The position numbers and the translations under genes were made by a program. From the NCBI GenBank assembly GCA_902465465.1, contig CABQNF010000039.1, positions 1 through 8,047 on the forward strand: 8,047 nucleotides of DNA. Direction: 5' to 3'. Shown one piece after another: positions 6,296 through 8,047 of this stretch (its first letter is position 1; each line of letters begins with the position of its first letter). Origin of the DNA: an uncultured Collinsella sp. (GTDB taxonomy: Bacteria; Actinomycetota; Coriobacteriia; Coriobacteriales; Coriobacteriaceae). The notes under the pieces are model-generated. The model did not search any database, had not been told where the DNA came from, and worked only from the letters and a program-made list of their open reading frames with translations.

Positions 6296-6746
6296 ACTCA
6301 CCGAGAAGTTTCTTCCCCACGGAAATGAGTTCCTTTCCAACGGCCGCCTTCACGCCAATCGTTACAACCACGTGGGCAGTGCGGGCTTCGAGATCCGCAG
6401 CGAGGATGTCCCCCGATGCCCGCACTGCGGCTGGCAGCTCGTGCCGTGGGTGCGCGACGACACATTTCTGCAGGGCGCGGCATGGCGCGAGAGTATCGAA
6501 CGATATGGGCGCTTCGTGCGCGAGCGTAGCGATGGCCGCGTGCTGTTGCTGGAGCTTGGCGTGGGCGAAATGACCCCCGGCATCATCACGCTCCCGTTCT
6601 GGAGCATGACCGCAAAGCTGCCGGATGCGCACCTGTTGAGCGTAAACATCTCGGGCGACTCGGCTCCGCTGCAGCTTGGAAGCAAGGCAGAGGCGATCCA
6701 GGCAGACTTGGGTGCCTTGCTCTCGGCGGCGCGGGCCGACGACTAG
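6291..6746 (+). pseudogene. 5'-truncated remnant of a Sir2-family (sirtuin-like) protein
   Basis: The frame is open from 6291, just after a TGA at 6288-6290, to TAG at 6744-6746, but has no ATG; the only candidate start is a GTG at 6372 with no Shine-Dalgarno before it. The product ends with EDVPRCPHCGWQLVPWVRDDTFLQG, a stretch like RYGRFVRE, then GRVLLLELGVGEMTPGIITLPFWSM. From memory this matches the C-terminal half of Sir2-like NAD-dependent deacetylase/ADP-ribosyltransferase proteins seen in Coriobacteriia and clostridia: second half of the zinc ribbon (CPHC), then the ELGVG strand and the TPxII segment that close the Rossmann fold. The N-terminal NAD-binding GAGxS region, the catalytic histidine and the first zinc CxxC are all absent. 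The remainder, about 150 codons, cannot be an active sirtuin. It may relate to the macrodomain-linked SirTM class, but no macrodomain or lipoate ligase gene is nearby. Codon bias is still coding-like, so the truncation is probably recent. Confidence 0.7.
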
Positions 6747-6750
6747 TAGC

Positions 6751-6770
6751 GCGGCGAGGCGTCTTGCCGC
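6751..6770 (+). terminator. Hairpin right after the Sir2 remnant
   Basis: GCGGCGAG (6751-6758) pairs with CTTGCCGC (6763-6770) with one G-T pair and a 4-base loop, four bases after the stop. No T-tract follows. It is likely the original terminator of the sirtuin gene, and it sits in the convergent gap before the hydrolase operon. Confidence 0.45.
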
Positions 6771-6777
6771 AAACCGT

Positions 6778-6817
6778 CCTTGCTAAATGCATGACCGTTA
6801 ATAAGTAAAAAGCAAGG
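6778..6817 (-). terminator. Possible weak terminator of the hydrolase operon
   Basis: CCTTGCT (6778-6784) and AGCAAGG (6811-6817) are complementary, with a 26-base loop. Read on the - strand the structure starts six bases after the hydrolase stop, and a TTTTT run falls at the start of its loop rather than after the stem. That is not a standard intrinsic terminator, so the call is tentative. Confidence 0.25.
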
Positions 6818-6823
6818 TGCGTC

Positions 6824-7795
6824 TTATTTCAAATACTCCTCAAAGAACGCTTTCAGCTTTCCAAACGGAATGACGTCCATCTGGTCGTAGAGGTCGGTGT
6901 GGCTGGCACCGGGGATAATGAGCAATTCCTTGTTGTCCCCAGTCAGCTTGCCGTACGCGGTTTCGCTGAAATAGCGGGAGTGCGCCTTCTCGCCATGCAC
7001 CAGCAGCACGGCAGAGCGGATCTCGCCGGCGTACTGCAAGATCGGCATATTCAAAAACGACAGCGAAGATGTCACATTCCAACCGCCATTGGAGCCCAGG
7101 CTGCGGGGATGGTAACCTCGCGGAGTCTTGTAGTAGGCGTAATAGTCCGCCACAAACTGCGGCGCGTCATCGGGCAGCTGATCGACCACGCCGCCCGCCA
7201 GCGCGTAGCTGTCATTTTTATAGTCCTCGGTGCGCTGCGCGTTCAGCGCTTTACGCTTTTCAAAGCGCGCCTGCTCGGAATCCTCGGCGTCAAAGTAGCC
7301 GTTTGCGGTCACACGGGTCATGTCGTACATCGTCATAGCAGCAGTAGCTTTGATACGAGTGTCGATGGCTGCGGCATTGATTGCCATGCCGCCCCAGCCG
7401 CAGATGCCGATGATGCCGATGCGCTCCGGATCGACGTTTTCCTGTACCGAGAGGAAATCCACCGCTGCGCAGAAATCCTCGGTGTTGATGTCCGGCGATG
7501 CCACATAGCGGGGCGCACCGCCGCTCTCGCCGGTATAGGACGGGTCGAAGGCAATCGCGAAAAAGCCCAGCTCCGCCATTTTCTGCGCATAAAGGCCGGA
7601 CGTTTGCTCCTTCACCGCGCCAAACGGACCGCTGACGGCGATGGCAGGCAGCTTGCCCTCCACGTTCTTTGGCACGTAGACGTCGGCCGCCAGCGTGATG
7701 CCGTATCGGTTGTGGAAAGTCGCCTTGCTGTGCTCAACCTTGTCGTTTTTGGGGAACACCTTGTCCCATTCCTGCGTCAGTTTCAACTGCTCCAT
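6824..7795 (-). CDS. Alpha/beta hydrolase, dienelactone hydrolase/YcjY-like, probable Cys nucleophile
   Basis: A 323-residue cytosolic alpha/beta hydrolase without signal peptide. An N-terminal beta region (FHNRYGITLAADVYVPKN, about 27-44) leads to the oxyanion strand AIAVSGPFGAVKEQ. The nucleophile elbow reads GIIGICGWGG (residues 127-136): Cys132 takes the place of the usual Ser and Trp134 that of the last Gly of GxSxG. A Cys nucleophile is also seen in dienelactone hydrolases. LLVHGEKAHSRYFSE (about 264-278) holds the likely acid residue Glu269, and GASHTDLYD places the catalytic His299. A large cap insertion (about 155-245) is rich in aromatic and charged residues. The ATG at 7793-7795 has AAGGAGG (7803-7809, - strand) seven bases upstream, inside the end of the cupin gene; the gap between the two genes is two bases, so they are co-transcribed. 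Substrate is unknown; candidates are lactones or esters. Family confident, catalysis inferred. Confidence 0.9.
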   Translation of the reverse strand: MEQLKLTQEWDKVFPKNDKVEHSKATFHNRYGITLAADVYVPKNVEGKLPAIAVSGPFGAVKEQTSGLYAQKMAELGFFAIAFDPSYTGESGGAPRYVASPDINTEDFCAAVDFLSVQENVDPERIGIIGICGWGGMAINAAAIDTRIKATAAMTMYDMTRVTANGYFDAEDSEQARFEKRKALNAQRTEDYKNDSYALAGGVVDQLPDDAPQFVADYYAYYKTPRGYHPRSLGSNGGWNVTSSLSFLNMPILQYAGEIRSAVLLVHGEKAHSRYFSETAYGKLTGDNKELLIIPGASHTDLYDQMDVIPFGKLKAFFEEYLK

Positions 7796-7797
7796 GC

Positions 7798-8047
7798 CTA
7801 AGCCTCCTTGTCGGTCGCTTTAAGGTATTGCTCGTCGATCACGGGCTCCAACCACTCGTTGGAGGCCTCCTCGCCCGGAACCTCCAGCGCGAGATGGGAG
7901 AACCAGCTCTCGGGCGCGGCTCCGTGCCAATGTTTCACACCCGGGGCGATGTTGACCACGTCGCCAGGGCGCAGCTCCTGTGCCGATTTGCCCCATTCCT
8001 GGTAAAACCCTCGACCGGCCACGCAGACGAGGATCTGTCCGCCGCCG
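7798..8047 (-). CDS. Cupin-domain protein, 5' partial
   Basis: The C-terminal 82 residues of a small cupin protein; the frame is open to the window edge, so its start lies beyond base 8047. A GTG at 8020-8022 is inside the fold and is not the likely start, since GGGQILVCV, the first core strand of the cupin, precedes it. Seen: LRPGDVVNIAPGVKHWHGA, the second cupin motif with a metal-binding histidine region (HWH), then SHLALEVPG and a C-terminal NEWLEPVIDEQYL tail, which I recall in cupins paired with carboxymuconolactone decarboxylase-like proteins. The other metal ligands would be upstream, outside the window. The stop at 7798-7800 is two bases from the hydrolase start, so the pair is one operon. 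Such cupins are often isomerase- or oxidase-like metal proteins or sensors; the precise reaction is not visible. Confidence 0.88.
   Translation of the reverse strand, partial: GGGQILVCVAGRGFYQEWGKSAQELRPGDVVNIAPGVKHWHGAAPESWFSHLALEVPGEEASNEWLEPVIDEQYLKATDKEA

Noticed and set aside
6899..7801. A 300-codon open frame on the + strand opposite the hydrolase
   Set aside because: Shadow of the hydrolase gene; His/Arg/Ala-rich product without motifs, while the opposite strand has a clear catalytic elbow.

Overview
The window looks like a piece of chromosome from a high-GC, gut-type actinobacterium of the class Coriobacteriia, most likely Collinsella or a close relative. That call rests on codon choice (strongly G/C in third position), on recalled resemblance of several proteins to families common in Coriobacteriia (a winged-helix AAA-type ATPase remnant, an LPATG surface protein, a Sir2-like remnant), and on clostridial-type versions of the topoisomerase and hydrolase genes. 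No search was run, so the genus is an inference.

Layout. Positions 1-3678 hold a two-gene operon on the + strand for a type IIA DNA topoisomerase: the C-terminal part of the B (ATPase/TOPRIM) subunit, cut by the window edge, and 45 bases later a complete A (cleavage) subunit. The A subunit lacks a recognisable GyrA box, which suggests a topoisomerase IV-like enzyme rather than the canonical gyrase. A strong GC-rich hairpin follows. Positions 3833-4363 hold three 19-bp direct repeats placed directly in front of a badly eroded ATPase gene, which has lost its P-loop region and an internal block and ends in an intact winged-helix tail. A 93-nt inverted repeat closes this region. On the - strand, 4471-5001 encodes a small flavoprotein with a four-cysteine cluster motif. 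Divergent from it, across a 321-base intergenic region, 5323-6243 encodes a secreted surface protein with an LPATG sortase signal. A 5'-truncated Sir2-family remnant follows (6291-6746). The right end, on the - strand, is a tightly coupled pair: a cupin protein (running off the window) and an alpha/beta hydrolase with a probable cysteine nucleophile.

How the parts work together. The topoisomerase subunits form one A2B2 enzyme. The cupin and hydrolase are translationally close (2-base gap, Shine-Dalgarno inside the upstream gene) and probably share a small-molecule detoxification or catabolic job. The flavoprotein and surface protein are single genes with separate directions and no obvious functional tie. 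The stretch from about 3.8 to 6.8 kb is accessory in character: two decayed genes, structured repeats and a cell-surface gene between housekeeping genes. I found no rRNA, tRNA, CRISPR array, insertion sequence or intact defence system. The most distinctive signals are the helically phased repeat array before the ATPase remnant and the long inverted repeat after it.
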